Below, piece after piece: positions 32,795 to 41,935 of a DNA stretch of 64,000 nucleotides (positions within the stretch are counted from its first letter, which is position 1; the number at the start of each line of letters is the position of its first letter). Source of the stretch: Curtobacterium sp. L6-1. GTDB lineage: Bacteria > Actinomycetota > Actinomycetes > Actinomycetales > Microbacteriaceae. The position numbers were made by a program, and so were the translations under genes. The DNA lies in contig NZ_CP076544.1 in the NCBI RefSeq assembly GCF_018885305.1, positions 3,224,001-3,288,000 of the forward strand. Reading direction: 5' to 3'. The notes beneath the pieces were generated by a model that saw only the letters and a list, made by a program, of their open reading frames with translations, was not told the origin of the DNA and did no database searches.

Positions 32795-33670
32795 ATGACC
32801 GACACCATCGCCGTGACCGGTGCGACCGGCGACGTCGGCGGCAAGACCGTCGAGATGCTGCACGCGGCGGGAGCGGACGTCCGCGCGGTCGTCCGCCGCC
32901 CCGACCAGGTCCGGGCGTTCCGCGACCGGGGCATCGACGCCCGCCTCGCCGACCTGGGCGACGGGGCAGCGCTCACCGCCGCGCTCGACGGCGTCGACCA
33001 GCTGTTCGTCGTGACCGCCGCCACCGAACGCCAGGCCGAGCACGGCATCGTCGCGGTCCACGCCGCACGGGCCGCCGGTGTCCGCGCGGTCGTGCACCTG
33101 TCCGGCGGGGACGCGGCCGAGCACTCGCCGATGCCCTGGGCCGCCGCCGTCTGGCGCATCGACCGCGCCGTCCGTGCCAGCGGCCTCGAGTGGACGATCC
33201 TGCACCCGTCCGGGTTCATGACGAACCTGGTGTCCTCCGGCCCGGCGATCCGCCGCGGGGTGTTCCCGCAGACGATGGGCGACGGGGTGATCGGGTGGAT
33301 CGACACCGCCGACATCGCCCGGGTCGCGAGCGCCGTGCTGCGGGACGGCGTCCACCACGGCGCGGAGCCCGTGCTGACCGGGCCCGAGCTGCTCGACGGC
33401 CGCGGGGTGGCCCGGGAGCTCACGACCGGTCTCGGGCGGACCGTGCGGTACCTGCACCTGCCGAGCCGGGTGTTCGGCGGCGCGCTCCGGCTCACCGGGA
33501 TGTCCGCGTGGCAGGCCGAGGGGCTCCGGCAGCAGTTCGGCCGCGTCGCCCGGCGGGGCCTCGACGGCGTGGACCAGCACACCGACGAGGTCGAGCGGAT
33601 CGCCGGTACGCCGGCGACGTCGCTTGCCGACTGGGCGCGGGCCCACCGGCGGGAGCTGCTCGGGCGCTGA
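32795..33670 (+). CDS. NmrA-like NAD(P)-binding reductase
   Basis: Atypical SDR of 291 residues with the N-terminal cofactor motif TGATGDVGG (about residues 7-15). There is no catalytic YxxxK, as in NmrA/QOR2-like quinone reductases and redox sensors. Family phrases are AVVHLSGGDAAEHSP and WTILHPSGFMTN. The ATG follows AGGAGGAACC. The divergent MarR gene and shared operator suggest induction by electrophiles, quinones or phenolics. The downstream 95 bp show no clear terminator before the convergent DUF2017 gene. Confidence 0.9.
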   Translation: MTDTIAVTGATGDVGGKTVEMLHAAGADVRAVVRRPDQVRAFRDRGIDARLADLGDGAALTAALDGVDQLFVVTAATERQAEHGIVAVHAARAAGVRAVVHLSGGDAAEHSPMPWAAAVWRIDRAVRASGLEWTILHPSGFMTNLVSSGPAIRRGVFPQTMGDGVIGWIDTADIARVASAVLRDGVHHGAEPVLTGPELLDGRGVARELTTGLGRTVRYLHLPSRVFGGALRLTGMSAWQAEGLRQQFGRVARRGLDGVDQHTDEVERIAGTPATSLADWARAHRRELLGR

Positions 33671-33765
33671 GCGGGCGGGCCGAGGACCGGCGGACGGGGC
33701 ACCGGCTGGACGGGGAGTCGGCGGGCCGGGGCCGCGGGGCGGACGCGGGGCGTGCCTCCCGGCCG

Positions 33766-34242
33766 TCAGCGCGACGAGATCGTGACGACCAGGTGCTCCT
33801 GCACGTACCCGAGCCAGTCGTAGACGTCGCGCAGGCCGACGCTGCCGTCGTCGCCGTCCAGCCCGTTGTCGGCCGTCTCGCGGTCGACGATCCCCAGGCG
33901 GTCGGCGATCGTGAGCCGCAGGTCCGTCAGGCTGCGGAGCCACGCCTGCTGGTCCGACGCCGCCAGGGCACCCTCGCGGGTGCCGGTGAGCCACTCGTGC
34001 ACGACCGTCGCGTTCGCGGACTTCGCCGTGCGCAGGTCGTCCTGCGTGTAGCGGCGGAACTCGGCGCTCGCCGCGTCGTCCTCGGGGTAGGCGTCCGGGA
34101 ACATGCGGACCGCCACCGGGTCGGTCGCCAGGTCGTGGTCGAGGACCTGGCGCAGCTGCTCGACCAGGGACGTCAGGACCGCGCGCTCGCCGGAGGCCAG
34201 CCCGAGGTGCACGCCGTCCGCGCGGCGGACGAACGGGATCAC
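33766..34242 (-). CDS. DUF2017 family protein
   Basis: A 158-residue helical cytosolic protein of unknown function, almost always encoded next to clpS in actinobacteria. The N-terminus VIPFVRRADGVHLGL and middle MFPDAYPEDDAASAEFRRYT match that family. The GTG start lies 13 bp after the clpS stop on the same strand, so they form an operon; a role in ClpS/N-degron proteolysis is inferred from position only. Confidence 0.88.
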   Translation of the reverse strand: MIPFVRRADGVHLGLASGERAVLTSLVEQLRQVLDHDLATDPVAVRMFPDAYPEDDAASAEFRRYTQDDLRTAKSANATVVHEWLTGTREGALAASDQQAWLRSLTDLRLTIADRLGIVDRETADNGLDGDDGSVGLRDVYDWLGYVQEHLVVTISSR

Positions 34243-34255
34243 GCGACGCCGCCGG

Positions 34256-34543
34256 TCATGCTGCCGGCGCCCGGTCGACGGTGGCCTGCAGGCCGTAGCC
34301 GTGCATCGCCTCGACGTGGCGCTCCATCTCCTCTCGGTGGCCGGTGGCGACGACCGCCCGACCGTCCGCGTCGACCTGGTGCATGAGACGCTCGGCCTTC
34401 GCACGCGGGAAGCCGAAGTACGACTCGAAGACGTAGGTGACGTACGACATCAGGTTGACCGGGTCGTCCCACACCACGGTGGTCCACGGCACGTCGGCGC
34501 GCACCGAGGTCCGCTCGTCGACGTCCGGACTCAGCATGGTCAT
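34256..34543 (-). CDS. clpS: ATP-dependent Clp protease adaptor ClpS
   Basis: N-degron adaptor of 95 residues that delivers substrates to ClpAP/ClpCP. The substrate-binding motif WTTVVWDDPVNLMSYVTYVF (about residues 20-39) includes the DDPVN pocket. KAERLMHQVDADGRAVVATG and the C-terminal HREEMERHVEAMHGYGLQAT complete the fold. ATG 34543 is chosen; another ATG lies two codons downstream. It is divergent from the glyA leader. Confidence 0.96.
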   Translation of the reverse strand: MTMLSPDVDERTSVRADVPWTTVVWDDPVNLMSYVTYVFESYFGFPRAKAERLMHQVDADGRAVVATGHREEMERHVEAMHGYGLQATVDRAPAA

Positions 34544-34586
34544 GCACACAAGGGTGACACGAACCGGCGGCCTCGGTACGATCGAC

Positions 34587-34660
34587 GGGTCGCGACTGGC
34601 GTTGGATGGGTCACCATCGGGGAGCGACACCTGACACGGAGCGCAGCCGTACGCCTGGGC
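34587..34660 (+). promoter_or_regulatory. ZTP riboswitch (pfl RNA) upstream of glyA-folD
   Basis: Conserved elements occur in order: GGGTCGCGACTGGCG (34587-34601), a small hairpin GATGG-gtca-CCATC, the GGGGAGCGAC block (34619-34628), and the distal pseudoknot partner CGCCTGGGC (34652-34660). These match the ZTP/pfl consensus. ZTP (and ZMP) accumulates when 10-formyl-THF is scarce; binding switches on glyA and folD. It lies 61 bp before the glyA start, with no obvious terminator, so translational control is likely. Confidence 0.88.
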
Positions 34661-34721
34661 CGCGCCCACCCGTCCACCCCGTCGTGCTCGCGTGCGCGGC
34701 GGCCAGACAACGAGGAGTCCC

Positions 34722-36026
34722 GTGTCCATCACCGATCTCAGCCCCGCCGCGGTCCAGTCCGACACCGCCCGGAACACCTTCAACGCCCCGCTCTCCGAGG
34801 TCGACCCGGAGATCGCCGCCGTCCTGCAGCAGGAGCTCGGACGGCAGCGCGACTACCTCGAGATGATCGCGTCCGAGAACTTCGTCCCGCGTGCCGTGCT
34901 CGAGTCGCAGGGCTCCGTCCTGACGAACAAGTACGCCGAGGGCTACCCGGGCAAGCGCTACTACGGCGGCTGCGAGTACGTCGACGTCGCCGAGCAGCTC
35001 GCCATCGACCGCGCCAAGGCCCTGTTCGGTGCCGCCTACGCGAACGTCCAGCCGCACTCCGGCGCCACGGCGAACGCCGCGGTCCTGCACGCCATCGCCT
35101 CCGCCGGGGACACGATCCTCGGCCTCGAGCTCGCGCACGGCGGGCACCTGACCCACGGCATGAAGCTCAACTTCTCCGGCCGCATCTACAACGCGGTCTC
35201 CTACGGCGTCGACCCGGAGACCTTCGAGGTCGACTACGACGACATCCGCGCCAAGGCGATCGAGCACCAGCCGAAGGTCCTCATCGCCGGCTGGTCCGCC
35301 TACCCCCGCCAGCTCGACTTCGCGAAGTTCCGCGAGATCGCGGACGAGGTCGGCGCGAAGCTCTGGGTCGACATGGCGCACTTCGCCGGTCTCGTCGCCG
35401 CGGGTCTGCACCCGTCGCCGGTCCCGCACGCGCACGTCGTGTCGTCGACGGTGCACAAGACGCTCGCCGGTCCCCGCTCGGGCATCATCCTGTCCAACGA
35501 CGAGACGCTGTTCAAGAAGCTGAACTCGGCCGTGTTCCCGGGGCAGCAGGGCGGCCCGCTCATGCACGTCATCGCGGCGAAGGCCACCGCGTTCCTGCTC
35601 GCCGGCACCCCGGAGTTCAAGGACCGCCAGGAGCGCACCATCCGCGGCGCGAAGGCCCTCGCGTCGCGTCTGACGCAGGCGGACGCCAAGGCCGCCGGCA
35701 TCGACGTCCTGACCGGTGGCACCGACGTGCACCTGGTCCTCGTCGACCTGCGCGAGTCCGAGGTCGACGGCAAGCAGGCCGAGGACCTCCTGCACGAGGT
35801 CGGCATCACCGTGAACCGCAACAGCGTGCCGTTCGACCCGCGGCCGCCGATGGTCACCTCGGGTGTCCGCATCGGTACGTCGGCGCTCGCCACCCGCGGG
35901 TTCGGCGACGCCGAGTTCACCGAGGTGGCGGACGTCATCGCGCTGGCGCTCATGCCGAACCCCGACATCGCAGCGCTCTCGGCCCGGGTGAAGGCCCTGA
36001 CCGACGCGTTCCCGCTCTACGCGTGA
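34722..36026 (+). CDS. glyA: Serine hydroxymethyltransferase
   Basis: PLP enzyme of 434 residues converting serine and THF to glycine and 5,10-methylene-THF. Marks are [40 protein letters not shown] and K246 in [16 protein letters not shown], the PLP Lys. GTG 34722 has a GAGGAG site upstream. The ZTP riboswitch controls it, and folD overlaps its stop by 4 nt (GTGA), so the two are coupled. Confidence 0.97.
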   Translation: MSITDLSPAAVQSDTARNTFNAPLSEVDPEIAAVLQQELGRQRDYLEMIASENFVPRAVLESQGSVLTNKYAEGYPGKRYYGGCEYVDVAEQLAIDRAKALFGAAYANVQPHSGATANAAVLHAIASAGDTILGLELAHGGHLTHGMKLNFSGRIYNAVSYGVDPETFEVDYDDIRAKAIEHQPKVLIAGWSAYPRQLDFAKFREIADEVGAKLWVDMAHFAGLVAAGLHPSPVPHAHVVSSTVHKTLAGPRSGIILSNDETLFKKLNSAVFPGQQGGPLMHVIAAKATAFLLAGTPEFKDRQERTIRGAKALASRLTQADAKAAGIDVLTGGTDVHLVLVDLRESEVDGKQAEDLLHEVGITVNRNSVPFDPRPPMVTSGVRIGTSALATRGFGDAEFTEVADVIALALMPNPDIAALSARVKALTDAFPLYA

Positions 36027-36955
36027 GCGGCGCCGTGGCTGATCTGCCGCGCGCGCGCTGGGCGGGTGAGGGCAGTGCCGTCCGCATCGACGGCACCGCC
36101 CTCGCCGCCCGCACGCTCGACGACCTGAAGGTCCGCATCGACCGCCTGCACGACCACGGGTTCCGCCCCGGGCTCGGCACGATCATGGTCGGGCAGAACG
36201 CGGGCTCCGTGTCGTACGTCGCCGGCAAGCACAAGGACTCGGCGCAGATCGGGCTCGACTCGGTCCGCATCGACCTGCCCGAGACCGCCAGCGCCGCGGA
36301 CATCCGGGGCGCGATCCTGCAGATGAACGACGACCCCCGGGTTACCGCGTTCATCGTGCAGCTCCCGCTGCCGCAGGGCATCGACCCCATCCCGATGCTC
36401 GAGCTGATGAACCCCGCGAAGGACGCCGACGGTCTGCACCCGACGAACCTCGGGGAGCTCGTGCTCGCCGTGCCCGGTGGAGCCGGCACGATCGACGCCC
36501 CGCTGCCGTGCACCCCGCGCGGCATCGTCGCGATGCTCGAGGCGTACGACGTCCCGATCCGGGGCCAGCACGTCACGATCATCGGGCAGGGTCTGACGGT
36601 CGGGCGTCCGCTCGGCCTGCTGCTCACCCGCCTCGAGGCCACCGCCACCCTGACGCACTCCCTGACCGAGGACGTCGCGGCCGAGTGCCGTCGCGCCGAC
36701 ATCATCGTCGCTGCCGCGGGGGTCGCCGGGCTCGTGCAGCCGGACTGGGTCAAGCCGGGTGCCGCGGTCATCGACGTGGGCATCAGCCGCATCGTCGACG
36801 AGTCGACCGGCAAGGCGAAGCTCCGCGGGGACGTCGACCCCGCGGTCGCGTCCGTCGCCGGGTTCCTGTCGCCCACGCCCGGAGGCGTCGGGCCCATGAC
36901 CCGGGCGATGCTCATGAAGAACGTCGTCGAGGCCGCCGAGCGGCACCTGCGGTAG
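36023..36955 (+). CDS. folD: Methylene-THF dehydrogenase/cyclohydrolase
   Basis: Bifunctional enzyme (310 residues) interconverting 5,10-methylene- and 10-formyl-THF. Motifs: [20 protein letters not shown] with the catalytic Lys (the usual Tyr/Lys pair), [19 protein letters not shown], and the cofactor loop [13 protein letters not shown] (usually GRSxxVG, here slightly altered), ending [16 protein letters not shown] 36023 overlaps glyA; GTG 36035 is an alternative and gives a more usual length. With glyA it is under ZTP control, so both respond to folate shortage. Confidence 0.96.
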   Translation: MSGAVADLPRARWAGEGSAVRIDGTALAARTLDDLKVRIDRLHDHGFRPGLGTIMVGQNAGSVSYVAGKHKDSAQIGLDSVRIDLPETASAADIRGAILQMNDDPRVTAFIVQLPLPQGIDPIPMLELMNPAKDADGLHPTNLGELVLAVPGGAGTIDAPLPCTPRGIVAMLEAYDVPIRGQHVTIIGQGLTVGRPLGLLLTRLEATATLTHSLTEDVAAECRRADIIVAAAGVAGLVQPDWVKPGAAVIDVGISRIVDESTGKAKLRGDVDPAVASVAGFLSPTPGGVGPMTRAMLMKNVVEAAERHLR

Positions 36956-36994
36956 CGGTCGCGCCGGGTGCAGCCGGCTGGATGCCAGCGGGCC

Positions 36995-37067
36995 GGCCGC
37001 CGCCCGGTCGGCAACCGCTGGCGGGCTGGCCGCCGCCCGGCCGGCAGCCGCTGGCGGGCTGGCCGCC
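36995..37067. repeat. 33-bp tandem repeat, two copies plus a fragment
   Basis: Units at 36995-37027 and 37028-37060 differ at two positions, with a 7-bp third start. They lie just after folD in the 240-bp gap to galK; the codon-sized 33-bp period has no supported gene. Confidence 0.82.
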
Positions 37068-37081
37068 TGTCATCCGCGCGG

Positions 37082-37124
37082 AAGCGACAGATCACCGTGG
37101 ACGGCGCACGGTGATCTGTCGCTT
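37082..37124. terminator. 18-bp perfect hairpin between folD and galK
   Basis: AAGCGACAGATCACCGTG (37082-37099) pairs perfectly with 37107-37124 around a 7-nt loop. It lies in the convergent gap and could serve both operons. The arm is less GC-rich than other hairpins here. Confidence 0.75.
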
Positions 37125-37195
37125 TCGCACGCCACTCGCCGTCCACCCGGACCGGAGGCACGGATCGGCTCCGGCCCCGGGCACCGCGCAGCGCG

Positions 37196-38332
37196 TCAGT
37201 CGCGCCGGGCGCCCTGCGCCGCGTGCACCGTGAACACGGTGGGCTCGCGGTACCCGGCCTCGGCGAAGGCGGCGGTGACGGCCGCGGCGATCGTGTCACG
37301 TGCCTCCAGGTCGACCAGCGCGATCGCGGCACCGCCGAAGCCGCCACCGGTCATGCGGGCGCCCACGGCGCCGTGCTGCATCGCGGTCTCGACGGCGAGG
37401 TCGAGCTCCGGCACCGAGATCTCGAAGTCGTCGCGCATCGACGCGTGGGAGGCGACGAGCAGGTCGCCGATCGCGCGCGGTCCCTGTTCGCGGAGCGTGC
37501 GGACGGTGTCGAGGACGCGCTGGTCCTCGGTCACGATGTGCCGGACGCGACGGAAGGTCTCGTCGTCGAGCAGCTCCTGGGCGCGGGGCAGGTCCTCGAC
37601 CGTGACGTCGCGGAGGGCGGAGACGCCCAGCACCTGCGCGCCGCGCTCGCACGAGTCACGGCGGGCCTTGTACCCGCCGGTCGCGTGGGCGTGTTCGACG
37701 CGGGTGTCGATGACGAGGACCTCGAGGCCGTTCGCCTCGAGCGCCAGGTCGACGACGGCGGTGTCGAGCGTGCGGCAGTCGAGGAACACGACCGCGTCCT
37801 GCTCGCCGAGCAGTGAGGCGGACTGGTCCATGATCCCGGTCGGTGCGCCGACGGCGTGGTTCTCGGAGTACTGGCCGACCCGGGCCAGCGCCTTGCGGTC
37901 GAGTCCGAGGTCCCACAGGTCGCTCAGCGCGAGCGCGATGCCGCACTCGATCGCCGCGCTCGAGGAGAGCCCGGCACCGACGGGGACGTCGGAGTCGATG
38001 AACACGTCGAACCCGGTCCGGCCGTCGAGCGAGACGCCGGCTTGCTCGCGGAGTGCCCAGGCGATGCCGAAGACGTACGACGACCAGCCGTCCATGCCCT
38101 CGGGCGACAGCGCGTCGAGCGAGAGCTCGTGGACGGCGTCCGGCTCGAAGGCGGACGCGACCCGGAGGAGGCGGTCCTCGCGCGGAGCGATCGAGGCCGT
38201 CGTGCGCCGGTCGATCGCGAAGGGCAGCACGTACCCGTCGTTGTAGTCGGTGTGCTCGCCGATCAGGTTGACGCGACCGGGGGCGGAGTACCGCACCGCC
38301 GGCTCGTACCCGTAGACCTGCTGGAACGTCAT
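37196..38332 (-). CDS. galK: Galactokinase
   Basis: GHMP-family kinase of 378 residues making galactose-1-phosphate. Motifs: GRVNLIGEHTDYNDGYVLP (about residues 18-36), the ATP loop VPVGAGLSSSAAIE and C-terminal RMTGGGFGGAAIAL. ATG 38332 overlaps the galT stop by 4 nt (ATGA), so it is translated with galT. The divergent DeoR-type gene is the likely repressor. Confidence 0.97.
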   Translation of the reverse strand: MTFQQVYGYEPAVRYSAPGRVNLIGEHTDYNDGYVLPFAIDRRTTASIAPREDRLLRVASAFEPDAVHELSLDALSPEGMDGWSSYVFGIAWALREQAGVSLDGRTGFDVFIDSDVPVGAGLSSSAAIECGIALALSDLWDLGLDRKALARVGQYSENHAVGAPTGIMDQSASLLGEQDAVVFLDCRTLDTAVVDLALEANGLEVLVIDTRVEHAHATGGYKARRDSCERGAQVLGVSALRDVTVEDLPRAQELLDDETFRRVRHIVTEDQRVLDTVRTLREQGPRAIGDLLVASHASMRDDFEISVPELDLAVETAMQHGAVGARMTGGGFGGAAIALVDLEARDTIAAAVTAAFAEAGYREPTVFTVHAAQGARRD

Positions 38333-39426
38333 GCTCGTTCGATCCCTCCTCGGATGAACTCGGCCGCCTTCTCGGGGACCAGGTCCCCGATCCACGCGCC
38401 CATCGCGGCCTCACTGCCGGCCAGGAACTTCAACTTGTCCGCCGCACGACGCGGCGAGGTGATCTGCAGCATCAGCCGCACGGTGTCCCGCGCGGTGTGC
38501 ACGGGGGCCTGGTGCCACGCCGCGATGTAGGGCGTCGGGTCGCCGTAGAGCGCGTCGAGGCCACGCGTCAGCCGCAGGTGCATGTGCGCGAGTTCGTCCT
38601 TCTCGGCGTCGGTCAGGCCCGCGAAGTCCGGTACGTGGCGGTGCGGCAGCATGTGGACCTCGATCGGCCAGCGCGCGGCGAACGGCACGAAGGCGGTGAA
38701 GTGCTCGCCGGCGAGGACGACCCGCTCCGACGCGCGCTCGTTCGCGAGGTGCTGCTCGAACAGGTCCGGGCCGAAGCGCTCGATCGACGCGAGCAGGCGC
38801 TGCGTCCGGGGCGTGACGTACGGGTAGGCGTAGATCTGCCCGTGTGGGTGGTGCAGCGTGACGCCGATGGCCTCGCCGCGGTTCTCGAAGGGGAACACCT
38901 GCTGGATGCCGGGCATCGCGGAGAGCGCGGCGGTCCGGTCGGCCCACGCCTCGACGACGGTGCGGGCGCGCGACTCGGAGATCGACGCGAAGGAGCCGCT
39001 CGTCTCGGGGGAGAAGCACACGACCTCGCAGCGGCCGACGCTCCGGAGCTGGCGGTTCAGCCCGACGTCGGACAGGGACGCGAGCGACTCGGGGGCGTCG
39101 TCGGCCTCGAGCACCGGGCCGAACGACGGGGACCGGTTCTCGAACACGGCGACGTCGTAGCGGCTCGGGATCTCAGAGGGGTTCGCGGCCGTCTGCGGCG
39201 CGAGCGGGTCCTGGTCGGCGGGCGGCAGGAACACACGGTTCTGCCGCGAGCTGGCGATGGACACCCACTCACCGGTCAGGACGTCCTGCCGCATCCGCGC
39301 CGTCTCCGGCCGGGGGTCGAGCACCCGCTCGTCGATGCTCCGCTCGGCGGGGAGCGTGGAGTCCGCGTCGTCGAAGTAGAAGAGGTCGCGGCCGTCCGCG
39401 AGCGTCGTCGCACGTTTCGTGATCAC
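38329..39426 (-). CDS. galT: Galactose-1-phosphate uridylyltransferase
   Basis: Leloir-pathway enzyme of 365 residues moving UMP from UDP-glucose to galactose-1-phosphate. The active-site triad region reads HHPHGQIYAYPY, with H195 as the uridylylated His. RHVPDFAGL and HQAPVH near the C-terminus fit. The GTG start 39426 is favoured; the long frame upstream is antisense to the DeoR gene. It heads the galTK unit. Confidence 0.95.
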   Translation of the reverse strand: MITKRATTLADGRDLFYFDDADSTLPAERSIDERVLDPRPETARMRQDVLTGEWVSIASSRQNRVFLPPADQDPLAPQTAANPSEIPSRYDVAVFENRSPSFGPVLEADDAPESLASLSDVGLNRQLRSVGRCEVVCFSPETSGSFASISESRARTVVEAWADRTAALSAMPGIQQVFPFENRGEAIGVTLHHPHGQIYAYPYVTPRTQRLLASIERFGPDLFEQHLANERASERVVLAGEHFTAFVPFAARWPIEVHMLPHRHVPDFAGLTDAEKDELAHMHLRLTRGLDALYGDPTPYIAAWHQAPVHTARDTVRLMLQITSPRRAADKLKFLAGSEAAMGAWIGDLVPEKAAEFIRGGIERA

Positions 39427-39489
39427 CGGCTCACTGTACTCCGGTACGAAGGGTTGCGAAAGCAAGTGGAAGCAGACGAAACTCGGGCT

Positions 39490-40335
39490 GTGACCGATGA
39501 CGAGCCTCCCGTCCTGCCGGCCCTGCTGCGGCAGGACCGCATCGTCGCGCTCGTCGACGGGGCGCCCGGCATGGTCCGCACGGCGGCCCTGGCCGCCGCC
39601 GTCGGCACGAGCGAGGTGACGGTCCGTCAGGACCTCGCCGCCCTCGACCGGGAGGCCCGCATCCGTCGGGTGCACGGCGGCGCGGTCCGCCTCGGGGTCG
39701 GGTCGCGCGAACGTCCGCTCGAGGAGACCGCCGTCGAGAACAGCACCGCCAAGGCTGCGATCGGCCGGGCCGCGGCCGACCTCGTGCGCTCCGGCCAGTG
39801 CATCGTGCTCGACGTCGGGACCACCCCTGCCGCCGTCGCCGAGGCGCTCGTCGCCCGCGAGGACCTGGTCGACGTCACCGTCGTCACGAACTCCCTGACG
39901 ACCGCGCTCGCCCTCGAACGCGCCGTCCCGCGCTTCACGGTCGTCGTCACCGGGGGCACGCTCCGGCCGCTGCAGCACTCGCTCGTGGCGCCGTTCAACG
40001 CCACTGTGCTGCCGATGCTCTCCGCCGACCTGGTGTTCCTCGGCGGCACCGGCCTGGACGTCGACCACGGACTGACGAACGTGAACCTGCCCGAGACCGA
40101 GGCCAAGCGGGTCCTCGCGGCGGCGGGCAGGCGTACCGTCGTGGTCGCGGACGGGTCGAAGTTCGGCCGGGCCGACATCGGCGTGGTGAGCACGCTGCAG
40201 GACGTCGACGTCGTCGTCACCGCGGGCGTCAGCCCGGACGCGGTCGACCCGATCCGGGCCGCCGGGGTCCAGGTCGTCGTCGCGGACGGACCAGCGGGCA
40301 CGACCCGCACATCGGAGAGGAACCAGCACCCATGA
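39490..40335 (+). CDS. DeoR family transcriptional regulator
   Basis: Sugar-phosphate-responsive repressor, 281 residues. The N-terminal DeoR HTH (about residues 10-60) includes RTAALAAAVGTSEVTVRQDLAAL and the family motif RRVHGGAV. The C-terminal sensor domain has LDVGTTPAAVAEAL and VNLPETEAKRVL. GTG 39490 is preferred because a reiterated gcgaaagca/gacgaaac sequence, possibly its operator, would otherwise fall inside the gene; GTG 39466 is the alternative. Divergent from galTK and overlapping galM by ATGA, it is presumably the galactose repressor. Confidence 0.88.
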   Translation: MTDDEPPVLPALLRQDRIVALVDGAPGMVRTAALAAAVGTSEVTVRQDLAALDREARIRRVHGGAVRLGVGSRERPLEETAVENSTAKAAIGRAAADLVRSGQCIVLDVGTTPAAVAEALVAREDLVDVTVVTNSLTTALALERAVPRFTVVVTGGTLRPLQHSLVAPFNATVLPMLSADLVFLGGTGLDVDHGLTNVNLPETEAKRVLAAAGRRTVVVADGSKFGRADIGVVSTLQDVDVVVTAGVSPDAVDPIRAAGVQVVVADGPAGTTRTSERNQHP

Positions 40336-41267
40336 GCACAGCGGCACCCACCGGCGGCCAGTACCACCTGCGGCACGCGGGACCCGACGGCGTCGTCGAG
40401 GCCGTCGTCACCGAGGTGGCGGCCGGCATCCGGGAGCTCCGGGTCGCGGGCTTCGACCTCACCGAGCCCTTCCCGGCCAGCGAGGCACCCGCTGGGGCGA
40501 ACGGCATCGTGCTCGCGCCGTGGCCGAACCGCGTCGCCGGAGGTGCCTGGCAGCTCGACGGGAAGACGCAGCAGCTCGACGTCTCGGAGCCGAAGTACGG
40601 CAACGCCTCGCACGGGCTGCTGCGGTTCGCGCCCTACCGTGTCGTCGGCCAGACGGAGTCAGCGGTCGAGCAGCAGGCGACGATCCACCCGCAGCACGGC
40701 TGGCCGTTCACCCTCGAGACGCGGGTGCACCACGAGCTCGTCGACGACGGCATCCGGATCACCCACACCATCACGAACCGCTCGGGCCGACCGGCACCGT
40801 TCGCCGTCGGGGCGCACCCGTACCTGCGGGCCGGCGACACCCCGGCCGAGGACCTGACGATCCGGCTCGACGCCGCCACCGCGTTCACCGTCGACGACCG
40901 GAAGATCCCCGACGGCACGCGGCCGGTCGAGGGCACCGACGTCGACCTGCGCCAGGGACGGCGGGCCGGCGACGCGGACCTCGACACGGCCTACACGGAC
41001 GTCGCGCCGGACGCCGAGGGCATCCGCCGCACGACGCTGCACGGGCCGGAGGGCGACGGGGTCGAGCTGTGGCAGGACGAGTCGTTCCCGTACGTGCAGG
41101 TCTTCACGTCACGCGAGTTCCCCCGCGGGGACGGCAAGGGGCTGGCGGTCGCCGTCGAGCCGATGACCGCTCCGGCGGACGCGCTCAACTCCGGGGAGGG
41201 TCTGCGCTGGCTCGAGGCCGACGAGACCTGGACCGGCTCGTGGGGGATCCGCCGCGTCTGGTCGTGA
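40332..41267 (+). CDS. galM: Aldose 1-epimerase (galactose mutarotase)
   Basis: Beta-sandwich mutarotase of 311 residues, interconverting sugar anomers for galK. Visible marks: LAPWPNRVAGGAWQLDG near residue 58, NASHGLLRFAPY with the catalytic His, VGAHPYLRAGD, and the Glu in AVEPMTAPADALNSG. The start lies in an ATGA overlap with the DeoR gene. It may act on other aldoses, but the gal context supports galactose. Confidence 0.93.
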   Translation: MSTAAPTGGQYHLRHAGPDGVVEAVVTEVAAGIRELRVAGFDLTEPFPASEAPAGANGIVLAPWPNRVAGGAWQLDGKTQQLDVSEPKYGNASHGLLRFAPYRVVGQTESAVEQQATIHPQHGWPFTLETRVHHELVDDGIRITHTITNRSGRPAPFAVGAHPYLRAGDTPAEDLTIRLDAATAFTVDDRKIPDGTRPVEGTDVDLRQGRRAGDADLDTAYTDVAPDAEGIRRTTLHGPEGDGVELWQDESFPYVQVFTSREFPRGDGKGLAVAVEPMTAPADALNSGEGLRWLEADETWTGSWGIRRVWS

Positions 41268-41323
41268 CCAGCTGCCGCGGGAGGCGCCTCACCGGAGCGC
41301 TGGGTCGAGTCCCGTGAGGGCCA

Positions 41324-41342
41324 CCCGGAGTCGCACTCCGGG
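41324..41342 (+). terminator. Small hairpin after galM
   Basis: CCCGGAGT and ACTCCGGG (8-bp arms, 3-nt loop) lie 57 bp after the galM stop. Confidence 0.5.
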
Positions 41343-41453
41343 CGGGTGACGCTGCGTCGTGCGTCGCGTTCCTCGGGTCGGGCCTCGTGCGTCGTGCCCC
41401 GCGGGTCGTCGTGCCGTGCGCGTCGTCCGTCGCGCCTCGGGGCGTGACGGGTG

Positions 41454-41774
41454 TCAGCCGCGGCGCATGCGCAGCGCCTCGACCGCGAGCGACTCACTCG
41501 GGTAGCGCCCGATCTCCTGCGCCCACGCCGGGTCGTCACCGCGCAGCGCGAGGAAGTCCTTGCGCTGACGGACGACGTACCCGAGCACGGCGGTGCCGGT
41601 GGCGACCTCGGCGAAGTCGTTGCGGATGTGCCGCGTGGTGACCGCCGCGTTCCGGCGGAGCGTGTCGAGCAGGAGCTCGTCGCTCATGGTCGTCCCGGTG
41701 GCGGCGGCGAGCTCGACGAGGCGGCGCGCGTCACCGGTGGAGCTGGTCTGCGTGGCGTCGATGGGCTCGATCAC
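41454..41774 (-). CDS. Small conserved-looking protein, unknown function
   Basis: Predicted 106-residue, mostly helical, cytosolic protein; not recognised. It opens VIEPIDATQTSSTGDARRL and ends in PSESLAVEALRMRRG. Codon choice (GC at third positions) fits real coding. The GTG start at 41774 is weakly supported; the open frame reaches 41843. It has no operon partner. The 161 bp between its start and the TetR gene hold no clear signal beyond a more AT-rich stretch (cgaggtgaatccaacag) that could be its promoter. Confidence 0.6.
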   Translation of the reverse strand: MIEPIDATQTSSTGDARRLVELAAATGTTMSDELLLDTLRRNAAVTTRHIRNDFAEVATGTAVLGYVVRQRKDFLALRGDDPAWAQEIGRYPSESLAVEALRMRRG

Positions 41775-41935
41775 GATGTACCCCGTTCGGTGTGGTGCGT
41801 TCAGTGCTGTGGCCCCGCAGGGGGCGGAACCAGGAACGACCATATCGAGGTGAATCCAACAGACCGCTGAACGAAGTGCTCATGTGGACAGTGCGGCGGC
41901 CGAGGATCAGGTGGGGAGGACTTGTACCCCGCGCG

